In this document: positions 4,245-11,771 of the stretch, piece after piece
Layout: each line of letters starts with the position of its first letter
Numbering within the stretch: the stretch's first letter is position 1
From: Planctomycetota bacterium
GTDB lineage: Bacteria; Planctomycetota; Brocadiia; SM23-32
DNA length: 16,031 bases
Direction of reading: 5' to 3'
NCBI GenBank assembly: GCA_030604585.1
Contig: JAUVVP010000002.1
Location: 1 to 16,031 of the forward strand
Position numbers and translations under genes: made by a program
The notes under the pieces: generated by a model
Seen by the model: the letters and a program-made list of their open reading frames with translations, nothing else
Told to the model about the DNA's origin: nothing
Databases searched by the model: none

Positions 4245-6662
4245 ATGCAGAACCATCGGGCCGGTACAGCGGTGCTGTTGGTCGGGTTGGTGCTGCTGGC
4301 CGTGGGGCCGGCAAGAGGGCAGGAGGCGGCCGATTACGGGCGGGAGGTGCCGCTGACGGGGCTTTCGGAAATGGCCTGCCGCGACGTGTTTGAGATAGCC
4401 GTCCACGAGGCCCTGGTCAAGCTGAACTACCGCAAGGCACCCCGAGACGACCCAGACAAGACCGGCGACCTGACCAGGCACGCCTACCTGGTGCGCCCCG
4501 AGGAGGGCGAGGCCGAGCGCGTGCTGATCGTCGGCTTGAAGAGCTACGCCACGCAGGACTCGCGCATCTACCTGTGGGGCGCCGTCCCCGGTGCGGAGAG
4601 GCCCCAGCCGAATCCCGACCTGGAGGCACTGGCCGCCGCCGTCCAGCAGGCGGCACAGAAGCCGCAGGAATCCCCCCGCAAGTTCTCCGTGCGGGAGCTC
4701 GTCCACGACACCTACGAACTGAGCTGCATTGACATGAAGAGCTGCATCGAGATCCTGGGCATGCTCGGCTACACCACAACGGCACCGTCGGGGGAGGTGG
4801 ACATCGGCCAGCTTCCGGCGGCGTTCGCCCTGCCGTTCGCCTCAGTGGTCCCCGTGGTGGGACAGAGCTCCATTGACGAGAAGAAGAAGCCGGACGAAGT
4901 GGCGCTGACCGAAGAGACACTATCGGCTCCGCTACACCGTCTCATGATCCTCTACCACAGCAGCCAGACCGAAGAGGTGGGCAAGCTGAAGGACCTGCTG
5001 GTGGAGACCATTGACGTGCCCGACCGCCAGGTGCTGATCGAGGGCATGATCATCGAGCTGACCGAAGACGACCTGAAGGAACTGGGGGCCGAATGGGAGC
5101 TGTTCCGTGAGGATTGGCTCAGGCTCACCTTCCTGAGCGCAGAGACCGAGGCCCCGTTCCTACTCTCCTATAACCCGGAGTCCACGCCGCCGGCGGGGCT
5201 GGCCAACCGCATCAGGGCCACGCTGCGAATGGTCATCCAGGAGGGCAAGGCCGAGGTGCTCTCAAGCCCCTCGGTGCTGGTGCTGAACAACCGCAACGCC
5301 AGGATCAAGATCGTGCGGGACACTCCGATCATCTCAACCAAGATCACGTTCGACATCCAGAGCGTGGACGTGCGGTTCGAGCCGGTGGGCATCGTATTGA
5401 ACATAAAGCCCCGCATAAGCCAGGACGGCTCGACGGTGACAATGCAGATAGTGGCAGAGGTCAGCGAGGTTCCCGCAGGCGAGGCCATAGTCGTGCAGGG
5501 CACCGAGGTTGCCCCGGCCATTGACCGCCGGATAGTCGAGACCATCGCCCGCGTACACAACAACACGCCGTTCATCATCGGCGGGCTGATCCGCAACGAG
5601 AAGGCGCGCACCCTGGACCGCATCCCCATCCTTTCCCGCATTCCCATCCTGGGGGTGCTTTTCCGCAAGAGCGTAACCATACGCGAGAAACGCGAGGTCA
5701 TCATCGTGCTGACCCCGCGCGTCATCATGCCGGGGGGCACGCAGCGGCCCGTGCTGCCCAAAGACGCCGACCGGTTCGACTTCCTCAACAACCGCCTGTT
5801 CAGGAACACCTACCGCGTAAAGGGCGAGGACGTCTTCGACCTACCCCTTCTGGAGAACAACGAAACGATCCTGTGGGCCTTCGAGCGTGCGCGCGCGCTG
5901 GTGCGCAGGCATCCCGAGTATGGCGGGGAGTCGCCGTTCAGGGAGTTCGCGGCGCGCATCATCCCCGGCGAGGACGCCGTGGTCCTCAGGATGCTCTTTG
6001 AGATCATCCGGGACAAGCTGGCCCTGCACGAGCGGCTGGAGACCAAGAACCTGATCGTCTTCGAGAAGAACGAGTCCAAACCGGCCGGCTTCAAGGTGCG
6101 TTTCCTGGAGGACAGCAGGGGCACGGGAATCCTTCAGGAAGCCAGCCCCGACGGGACCGTGGAGGGCTACTTCGACGAGGGTCGGCCCTACCCGCGGGAC
6201 GTCATGCTATTGCATTTCAAGCTGGACCCTGAGGGAGGCCTCCGCGCGGCGCTGGACTCGCCCGTCGTCGAGATCGAGTGGGTCACCGTCACCGACCCGA
6301 AGGACGACGCCGTGGAGAAGCGGCTGCTGGAGATCAACAGGCTCGGGGATGACTACCGCCACCACGATTTGGCGCTCGCCCTGGGCGACAAGAAGGATCT
6401 GGTTCGCCTGAAGGCCTGTATAGTGCTGCGCGAAGTAGCCAAGGTCAACAACTTCGAGGCCCTCCTCGCCTTGAGGAACTTCCGCGTGGGCCGCCGGTTC
6501 GTCATCCCGGAGCTTGACAGCACGGACGAGCGGATATTCCTCATAGACCACTGCGTCGCCGAGTTCTTCTTCAAGAGCGATTACTACTACTCCGCTTTGA
6601 GGGACAGGCTCGAGAAGGGCTTCGAGATGCTGGAACAAGCCCTGGCACGGGAGGGGATGTGA
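4245..6662 (+). CDS. Secretin family outer-membrane channel protein with a long C-terminal extension
   Basis: The 805-residue product has a cleavable signal peptide (about 1-25, ending PARG before QE). A periplasmic N-terminal half follows, with a secretin-type short repeat near DVPDRQVLIEGMIIEL (about 256-272). The secretin core spans about 315-492: LSSPSVLVLNN, then the diagnostic IPILGVLF (466-473) and EVIIVLTPRVI. Such proteins form multimeric gated rings in the outer membrane for type II, III or pilus-type export. About 310 residues follow the core, far longer than the usual tail, with no family I recognise. The start was set at 4245 because AGGAGGGG lies nine bases upstream and the signal peptide starts there; the frame is open back to a GTG at 4140 but that part looks untranslated. 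No ATPase, inner-membrane or pseudopilin genes are adjacent. The stop overlaps the next gene. Confidence 0.88.
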   Translation: MQNHRAGTAVLLVGLVLLAVGPARGQEAADYGREVPLTGLSEMACRDVFEIAVHEALVKLNYRKAPRDDPDKTGDLTRHAYLVRPEEGEAERVLIVGLKSYATQDSRIYLWGAVPGAERPQPNPDLEALAAAVQQAAQKPQESPRKFSVRELVHDTYELSCIDMKSCIEILGMLGYTTTAPSGEVDIGQLPAAFALPFASVVPVVGQSSIDEKKKPDEVALTEETLSAPLHRLMILYHSSQTEEVGKLKDLLVETIDVPDRQVLIEGMIIELTEDDLKELGAEWELFREDWLRLTFLSAETEAPFLLSYNPESTPPAGLANRIRATLRMVIQEGKAEVLSSPSVLVLNNRNARIKIVRDTPIISTKITFDIQSVDVRFEPVGIVLNIKPRISQDGSTVTMQIVAEVSEVPAGEAIVVQGTEVAPAIDRRIVETIARVHNNTPFIIGGLIRNEKARTLDRIPILSRIPILGVLFRKSVTIREKREVIIVLTPRVIMPGGTQRPVLPKDADRFDFLNNRLFRNTYRVKGEDVFDLPLLENNETILWAFERARALVRRHPEYGGESPFREFAARIIPGEDAVVLRMLFEIIRDKLALHERLETKNLIVFEKNESKPAGFKVRFLEDSRGTGILQEASPDGTVEGYFDEGRPYPRDVMLLHFKLDPEGGLRAALDSPVVEIEWVTVTDPKDDAVEKRLLEINRLGDDYRHHDLALALGDKKDLVRLKACIVLREVAKVNNFEALLALRNFRVGRRFVIPELDSTDERIFLIDHCVAEFFFKSDYYYSALRDRLEKGFEMLEQALAREGM

Positions 6663-6922
6663 TGAGAACGCTCCGCTTCGCGCTGCTGGCGGCCCTGTTG
6701 GCCGCCTGGGTGGGCTGCTCCGCCGCCGGTCCGCCCCCGCTGTCGAGGGTTACGGTGGGCATGTCGGCCTGCGAAGTGGAAGCGATACTGGGAAGCCCCT
6801 GCGCCAGAGAGCAGAATGGGCCGGAGGAGCAAATGGAGGTCTGGTACTACGACGCGGGAGTCGTGATACTACAGGACGCCGAAGTGAAGTTCAGATTCCC
6901 CGTGGTTGTGCCGCGCAGTTGA
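6662..6922 (+). CDS. Small BamE/SmpA-like lipoprotein
   Basis: The 86-residue product has a lipoprotein signal with the cysteine at 19 (WVGC). The short mature part reads VTVGMSACEVEAILGSP (30-46), then an acidic loop and EVWYYDAGVVI (59-69). This is the helix-turn pattern of the SmpA/OmlA (BamE) fold: VGM-x3-EV-x2-(I/L)LG-x-P followed by WYY. Such proteins are outer-membrane lipoproteins or assembly factors. The start ATG overlaps the secretin TGA (TGATG), and GGGAGGGG precedes it by five bases. A GTG one codon upstream (6659) is the alternative. The overlap implies translational coupling with the secretin, and a pilotin-like or accessory role is possible but is inference. BamE itself is usually somewhat longer. 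Confidence 0.75.
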   Translation: MRTLRFALLAALLAAWVGCSAAGPPPLSRVTVGMSACEVEAILGSPCAREQNGPEEQMEVWYYDAGVVILQDAEVKFRFPVVVPRS

Positions 6923-6964
6923 CACGCGCGGCCGCGGCCACTTCTGCAAGGAGACGGTGCGCAC

Positions 6965-7014
6965 GTCGGGTCCCGCCTGGGTGCCCGCTTCAGGAAGGCA
7001 CCAAGGAACCCGAC
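6965..7014 (+). other. Nested hairpin before the ABC transporter gene
   Basis: GTCGGGT (6965-6971) pairs with ACCCGAC (7008-7014), and inside it GGTGCC (6980-6985) pairs with GGCACC (6997-7002). The 109-base gap between the lipoprotein and the transporter is mostly filled by this structure, which ends 17 bases before the ATG. It could affect translation of the transporter. No known regulatory RNA class was recognised. Confidence 0.35.
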
Positions 7015-7031
7015 CCCGCCTGCGCAAGGCA

Positions 7032-8750
7032 ATGAAGCCCAAGAGACTCAACGTCATCAAAGAGCTGGCCGGGCTGGTCAAGCCCTACAAGTACGTACTG
7101 CTGGCGGTGCTTTTCTGCCTGGTTGTGCTGTCCTGCTGCAACCTGGCGATGCCGTTCGTGCTGAAGTATGTGATCAACAACGTCTTCCTTCCGGGCGAGG
7201 CGGGCGTCGCCGACCCATCGTCCCTGCTCTCGATCCTCCTCTACGTGCTCGTCATCATCTTCGTGATCTATGGGCTGCGGAACCTGCTTTTCTACCTCTC
7301 CAAGACCAGGGTGATGGTGGTCGGGGAGAAGACGGCATTCGAGCTGCGTCAGCGCCTTATCCGCCACCTGCACACCCTTTCGGTGGACTTCTACCAGCAG
7401 AACAAGCCGGGCAAGATATCGGCCCGCGTCATGCAGGACGCCCAGTCCATCAAGCAGTTCATCCAGGACGAGCTGGCCAGCATGATGATAAACGTCCTGA
7501 TGCTGGTGGTGGCCGCGGGCATCATGTTCCACATGCACTGGATGCTCACGCTGGCCACGCTGGCGGTGCTGCCCTTCCACGTGCTGGTCTACTACCTGTT
7601 CCGCAAGCCCATTACGGCCTACGCCAGGGAGGCGAAGGAGCGCATAGCGGACGTCAGCGGCGACCTGATCGAGCAGTTCGACGGCGCCGCCACCGTCAAG
7701 GCCTCGACCACACAGCTCATAGAGCAGGAGAAGTTCAGGGAATCACTGCGCAAGGGGATGCGCGCCCAGATAAGGCAGAGCAGGTACTACACCCTCCAGA
7801 AGGTCGCCGCGGACCTGTTCGTGGGGCTCGGGATCATAGTACTCTTCGGCCTGGGTGGCTATCTGGTGCTGTATCGGGGCATGAAGCCGGGCGATTTCGT
7901 GGCCTTCTTCTTCTACGTCAGGATCCTCTACCCCCGCCTGATAGAACTCGTCTCGCAGGCCGGCAAGTTCAGCCGAGCCGGCACTTCCGTGGAGCGCGTC
8001 TTCGAGATGCTGAACTTGGAGCCCGGCGTGCCGGAGAACCCGAAGGCCGTTCCCTTCGAAATATCCAGGGGCAGGATCGAGTTCCACAGGGTCAGCTTCG
8101 GCTACCAGGACGGGCGGGTGCTGGAGGACGTCTCATTCGCCATCGAGCCGGGCGAGCACGTGCTGGTCACCGGGCCGAGCGGCGCCGGCAAGACCACCTG
8201 CATCAACCTCATCCCGCGTTTCTATGACCCCCAGGAGGGCACCGTCCTGGTGGACGGCGTGGACGTGCGGGACTTCACCCTCACCTCGCTGCGCCGGCAG
8301 ATAGGATGCGTCTTCCAGGACTGCTTCCTGTTCAACGATACCATCATGACCAATATCCGCTACGCCTGGCCCGAGGCCACCGACGAGGCCGTGGTCGAAG
8401 CCGCGCGTGGGGCCTACGCGGACGAGTTCATCCAGAAGCTGCCCAACGGCTACATGACCATGATTGGGGAAGGCGGCATCCAGCTCTCGCAGGGCGAAAA
8501 GCGCCGCCTCATGATCGCCCGCGCTATTCTGAAGAACCCCAAGATACTCATACTCGACGAGCCGCTCGTCTCCCTCGACCAGCACGCCCGACAAAGGGCC
8601 CTCGAGGGGCTCAGCAGCCTTATGCGGAACCGCACCGTGCTGACCATCACCCACTATCCCGCGGAGCTGCCCTACGCCAACAAGCACATGCACGTCTCGG
8701 ACGGCAAGGTCACCGTGCGCGACCTGTCAGGCAAGGTCCTGAACCCTTAG
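7032..8750 (+). CDS. ABC exporter half-transporter (MsbA-like)
   Basis: The 572-residue protein is a fused membrane and ATPase half-transporter, which would act as a dimer in the inner membrane to export a lipid or other hydrophobic substrate. The membrane domain (about 1-310) has the exporter pattern with several hydrophobic helices, including LLAVLFCLVVLSCCNLAMP near 23-41. The ATPase domain carries Walker A GPSGAGKT (381-388), a Q-loop with CVFQDCFLFNDT, signature LSQGE (485-489), Walker B ILILDEP (505-511, with catalytic Glu510), and the switch histidine His541. The signature differs from the canonical LSGGQ but keeps the key Ser and second Gly, so activity is expected. The ATG at 7032 has only a weak AAGG upstream; an upstream frame is open but looks non-coding. 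The substrate is not visible in the sequence. The gene lies upstream of a mannose-phosphate polyprenol synthase. Confidence 0.9.
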   Translation: MKPKRLNVIKELAGLVKPYKYVLLAVLFCLVVLSCCNLAMPFVLKYVINNVFLPGEAGVADPSSLLSILLYVLVIIFVIYGLRNLLFYLSKTRVMVVGEKTAFELRQRLIRHLHTLSVDFYQQNKPGKISARVMQDAQSIKQFIQDELASMMINVLMLVVAAGIMFHMHWMLTLATLAVLPFHVLVYYLFRKPITAYAREAKERIADVSGDLIEQFDGAATVKASTTQLIEQEKFRESLRKGMRAQIRQSRYYTLQKVAADLFVGLGIIVLFGLGGYLVLYRGMKPGDFVAFFFYVRILYPRLIELVSQAGKFSRAGTSVERVFEMLNLEPGVPENPKAVPFEISRGRIEFHRVSFGYQDGRVLEDVSFAIEPGEHVLVTGPSGAGKTTCINLIPRFYDPQEGTVLVDGVDVRDFTLTSLRRQIGCVFQDCFLFNDTIMTNIRYAWPEATDEAVVEAARGAYADEFIQKLPNGYMTMIGEGGIQLSQGEKRRLMIARAILKNPKILILDEPLVSLDQHARQRALEGLSSLMRNRTVLTITHYPAELPYANKHMHVSDGKVTVRDLSGKVLNP

Positions 8751-8810
8751 AGCCCCCGAAGGAACGAACCCCGCAGTGCCCTGCGCCACGGCCCATCGGA
8801 GGGATGACCG

Positions 8811-9578
8811 ATGACGGAGCGAGGTGGCGAATCCTCGGCCGCCGACGCGCTCAAGACGATCGTTGTCGTGCCCACCTACAACGAGCGGGAGAACGTCCGG
8901 CGCCTCTGTGAGGAGATCCTGAGGCAGGGACGGGCGGTGGAGGTGCTGGTGGTGGACGACAACTCGCCCGACGGCACGGCGGACCTGGTCCGGGAGCTGT
9001 CGGCCGAGGACCCTCGGGTCCATCTGCTGCGCCGCAAAGGGAAGCTCGGCTTGGGCACCGCCCACATCGCCGGTTACGAGTGGGCGCTGGCGCGCAACTA
9101 CGAGCGCATCATCACTATGGATGCCGATTTCTCGCACCCGCCGGACCGCATCCCCGCCATGCTCGAGGCAAGCCTCCGCCACGACGTCGTGATCGGCTCG
9201 CGCTACGTCGAGGGGGGCGGACACCGCGACTGGCCCCGGCGGCGCATCCTGCTCAGCTCCTTCTCGAACCTGGTGGCGCGCTGCGCGCTCGGGCTCCAGC
9301 CGGCCGACTGCACGGGTGCCTTTCGCTGTTTCAGCCGCCGAGTGCTCCAGAGGATCGCCTTCGAGAACATCGTCTCGAAGGGCTACTCTTTCCAGGAAGA
9401 GATGATGTGGCACTGCTGCGGGCGGGGATTCACCATGGCCGAGGTGCCCATAGTATTCGTTGACCGAGAGCGGGGGAAGTCGAAGATATCACTGAAGGAG
9501 ATATGGGGCGGCATCTCGACCGTAGGTCGCCTGATGTTCACGCCGGCCGGCCGCAAGGAACTCGCCCCCTCCGGCTGA
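8811..9578 (+). CDS. Polyprenyl-phosphate mannose synthase-type glycosyltransferase (GT2)
   Basis: The 255-residue protein is a GT-A glycosyltransferase of the dolichyl-phosphate mannosyltransferase type. It would transfer a sugar, typically mannose from GDP-mannose, to a polyprenyl phosphate on the cytoplasmic face of the membrane. Motifs in order are VPTYNE (20-25), VVDDNSPDGT (47-56), the metal-binding DAD in DADFSHPP (104-111), GSRYVEGG (129-136), DCTGAFRCF (166-174), and ERGKSKIS (220-227). There is no C-terminal membrane domain, as in the short bacterial and archaeal forms. GGAGGG stands seven bases before the ATG. It follows the ABC exporter by 60 bases, and the pair could supply or move a lipid-linked sugar. 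The donor sugar could be glucose or another hexose. Confidence 0.88.
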   Translation: MTERGGESSAADALKTIVVVPTYNERENVRRLCEEILRQGRAVEVLVVDDNSPDGTADLVRELSAEDPRVHLLRRKGKLGLGTAHIAGYEWALARNYERIITMDADFSHPPDRIPAMLEASLRHDVVIGSRYVEGGGHRDWPRRRILLSSFSNLVARCALGLQPADCTGAFRCFSRRVLQRIAFENIVSKGYSFQEEMMWHCCGRGFTMAEVPIVFVDRERGKSKISLKEIWGGISTVGRLMFTPAGRKELAPSG

Positions 9579-9665
9579 GACCCCGGGGAGGCGCCGCGGC
9601 GGCGGACTACGACGAGCCGGCAGCCTGTCTGCTGTGGCAGCACCCACGTAGAAGGGAGAGCGATA

Positions 9666-10556
9666 GTGAAGACCTGGCCCACGTTGCCGGCCGTTGTCGC
9701 GCTGACCGCCCTTGCCGTCGGCTGCGCTACGCCTACCCCCCGCGACCTGGAGGTGGCCGAATCCGGAGGCGAACAGGTCAAGGAGCTGTTCGGTTCCTTG
9801 GCCGAGGCCATCCGGCAGCAGGACGCCGGGCTGCTGAAGTCCCTCCTTTCGCCCACGCTCAAACAGCGGGATGCCGCGCGACTGCAAGTCCGGGTCGGGC
9901 AGGCAAGTTGGTTGGAGCGCTACTCCGGCTACACGCCCGACATTGAGAGCGCCCTGGCGGGCATCCACTGGGAGGAATGGAAGCAAGGCAGGTTCTCGCT
10001 TGAGGTTTCGGCCTCCAACATCTTCGGCGACCGGCTCGAAGACGCGTTCGAGTTGGTGAGCGTGGAGGGGCAGTGGCGCATCCTCGACGTCAAGATGGCC
10101 GAGCCGCAGAAGGGCGACCTGCTCAACCCGCCGCAGCGGGTGAAGGAGGACCTGATGCCGCAGGTGCGCCTCATTCTGCAACTGCTGAAGGAAGGAAAGA
10201 CGGGCACCATCTACCGCGAGCTGCTGCACGAGGATGCCAGGCGCTTTCGCAAGCCCACCCTTTCGTGGTGGCAGCGCTGGACGGCCGGCGCGCCCCCGCA
10301 GATCTCGATCTACGCCGACCTGCAGTCGACGCGGCAGTTCCGCTTTTCCGACTGGCCCGATGCCGACCAGGAGGTGGCGTTCGCCTATGCCGCGCCCAAT
10401 GGCGTGACCGCCGTCTACGAGGTGGAGTACACGTGGCCGGGAGCAGGCATCGAGGAGGCCGACCTTTTGCGCATAGAGCTCACCTTCTTTCCGACCGAGG
10501 AAGGGTGGGTCTTCTTCGGCATAGGCCTGTTCGGCAAGGGCATCGTGTACAGTTGA
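9666..10556 (+). CDS. Two-domain lipoprotein of unknown function
   Basis: The 296-residue product starts with a GTG and a clear lipoprotein signal ending LAVGC, with the cysteine at 20; AAGGGAG lies upstream. Two similar halves follow. Each begins with a helical stretch (about 38-70 and 157-195) of the kind seen in NTF2-like folds: a short acidic helix, then a loop ending in basic residues. Each closes with a strand ending in an aromatic turn (GQWRILDVKM at 136-144 and EGWVFFGIGLF at 279-289). I see no catalytic motif, and I do not recognise the protein. Two NTF2-like or related alpha-beta domains are a guess from the pattern. It lies 87 bases after the GT2 gene and 82 before the RluA gene, both in the same direction. 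It is probably anchored in a membrane and faces the periplasm. Confidence 0.72.
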   Translation: MKTWPTLPAVVALTALAVGCATPTPRDLEVAESGGEQVKELFGSLAEAIRQQDAGLLKSLLSPTLKQRDAARLQVRVGQASWLERYSGYTPDIESALAGIHWEEWKQGRFSLEVSASNIFGDRLEDAFELVSVEGQWRILDVKMAEPQKGDLLNPPQRVKEDLMPQVRLILQLLKEGKTGTIYRELLHEDARRFRKPTLSWWQRWTAGAPPQISIYADLQSTRQFRFSDWPDADQEVAFAYAAPNGVTAVYEVEYTWPGAGIEEADLLRIELTFFPTEEGWVFFGIGLFGKGIVYS

Positions 10557-10638
10557 GCGCGCGAGTCGGGGGCCCGGCGTCGAGGCTGCCGCCACCTGAA
10601 GACTTGCCCCTTCCACTTCTCTGAGGCCCGGTCCGCTG

Positions 10639-11643
10639 ATGGCAGTGCAGTCGAACGAGGCCGAAGCCGGGATGAGCATAGTCGTCCCCTCCGAGCAGTC
10701 CGGCAGCAAGCTGCTGGAGTTCGTCGCTTCGCTGTTTGTCAACGAGTCGAAGACCTCCCTGCGCCGGCTCATTGCCTCGGGCCGCGTCAGGCTCAACGGC
10801 GCCGCGGCAACCACGGGTCGGGCCGTCTGGACCGGCGACGTGGTCTCCGTGCCGGCCGGTCTGGCGGCCACCCCTCCCCCGGCCCAGACGCTGCCGATCG
10901 AGGTGCTCTGGGAGGATGCCGATCACCTGTGCGTCAACAAGCCGGCCGGCCATCCCGTCCTGCCGGGCCGCGCGGGAGAGGGAGCAGACTTCTTCCGGTC
11001 CCTGGTGGCCCTGCTCAACCGCGATGCGCCCCCGGGCGGGCCCTACGTGCGCCCGCACGTGGTGCACCGGCTCGACCGCGGGACCTCCGGTGTGCTCCTG
11101 GTTGCCAAGACCGTTGAAGCCGGCCGGTCGCTGGGCCGGCAGTTCGAGGCCCGCCAGGTGCAGAAGGCCTACCTCGCCATAGTGGAAGGCGCGCTGCCCC
11201 GCTCTGAACTCACACTCGACATACCCCTGGCGCAGATGCGCGGCAGCAGCCTGAAAATGACCCCGAACGAGCAGCGCGGCAAGCCCGCGCGCACCGAACT
11301 GGCAATCGAGGAACGGTTCGGCCATTTCTCGCTGCTCTGCGTCCGGCCGCTCACCGGCAGGCAGCACCAGATAAGGGTGCACCTGGCCGCCATCGGGTAC
11401 CCCCTCGCAGTGGATGGCCTCTACGGGCGCCGCGCGGAGCTGACCGGCCGGGACTTCAACGCCATCGTGGGCACGCAGGCGGCCTGCCCTGGCGATTTGC
11501 TGCTGAGCCGCTGCCCGCTGCACGCCGCCTCGATACGCTATGGTCAACCTCGCACCGGCGAACCGATGGCCCACAAGGCGCCGCTGCCCGACGACCTGGA
11601 GGAGCTCCTCGACCTGCTCAGGCGGACGGACCCCCACAACTGA
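10639..11643 (+). CDS. RluA-family pseudouridine synthase
   Basis: The 334-residue enzyme converts uridine to pseudouridine in rRNA or tRNA. An N-terminal S4 RNA-binding domain (about 21-75, with SLRRLIASGRVRLNG at 40-54) is followed by the catalytic domain. It has VNKPAGHPVLPG (99-110), the active-site motif HRLDRGTSGVLLVAK (143-157) with Asp146 as nucleophile, and RPLTGRQHQIRVHLAAIGYPL (236-256). This is the RluC/RluD-type arrangement; which position it modifies cannot be told. The C-terminal 60 residues are variable and lack a recognisable domain. The ATG at 10639 has only weak upstream SD-like bases, and Met12 is an alternative. It is flanked by envelope and signalling genes with no obvious functional link, so it is probably a housekeeping insert. 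Confidence 0.93.
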   Translation: MAVQSNEAEAGMSIVVPSEQSGSKLLEFVASLFVNESKTSLRRLIASGRVRLNGAAATTGRAVWTGDVVSVPAGLAATPPPAQTLPIEVLWEDADHLCVNKPAGHPVLPGRAGEGADFFRSLVALLNRDAPPGGPYVRPHVVHRLDRGTSGVLLVAKTVEAGRSLGRQFEARQVQKAYLAIVEGALPRSELTLDIPLAQMRGSSLKMTPNEQRGKPARTELAIEERFGHFSLLCVRPLTGRQHQIRVHLAAIGYPLAVDGLYGRRAELTGRDFNAIVGTQAACPGDLLLSRCPLHAASIRYGQPRTGEPMAHKAPLPDDLEELLDLLRRTDPHN

Positions 11644-11675
11644 GCGCGGCGGGCGGGCGGACGGCCTTTTTGACG

Positions 11676-11705
11676 TTGCAAACGCCCCTTGCCGATTGTT
11701 ACCTT
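11676..11705 (+). promoter_or_regulatory. Possible promoter before the FHA-DUF4438-kinase genes
   Basis: In the 128-base gap a -35-like TTGCAA (11676-11681) and a -10-like TACCTT (11700-11705) are 18 bases apart, and the -10 is preceded by TG one base away (11697-11698). A second -35-like TTGACG lies at 11670. Each match is only moderate, so this is a tentative start for the downstream trio. Confidence 0.3.
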
Positions 11706-11771
11706 GGACTTCTCGGAGGGCCGCCGCCCAGCCCGCTTCTCGACCCGAGTTAGAGGCCACGGGGCAGACCG

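Noticed and set aside
6919..6945. TTGACA at the end of the BamE-like gene as a -35 box for the exporter
   Set aside because: No -10-like hexamer is found 16-18 bases downstream; the region there is GC-rich.
6906..7031. N-terminal extension of the ABC exporter
   Set aside because: The translated stretch is Arg/Gly-rich without family similarity and is occupied by a nested hairpin; exporter homology begins at about 7032.
9489..10871. Long open frame on the minus strand (about 460 codons)
   Set aside because: It lies opposite the lipoprotein and the GT2 and RluA ends, which have clear family motifs or a lipoprotein signal. Its protein has no recognisable domain; long antisense frames are common in GC-rich DNA.
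10480..11760. Long open frame on the minus strand (about 426 codons)
   Set aside because: It is opposite the RluA-family gene, whose catalytic motifs are intact.
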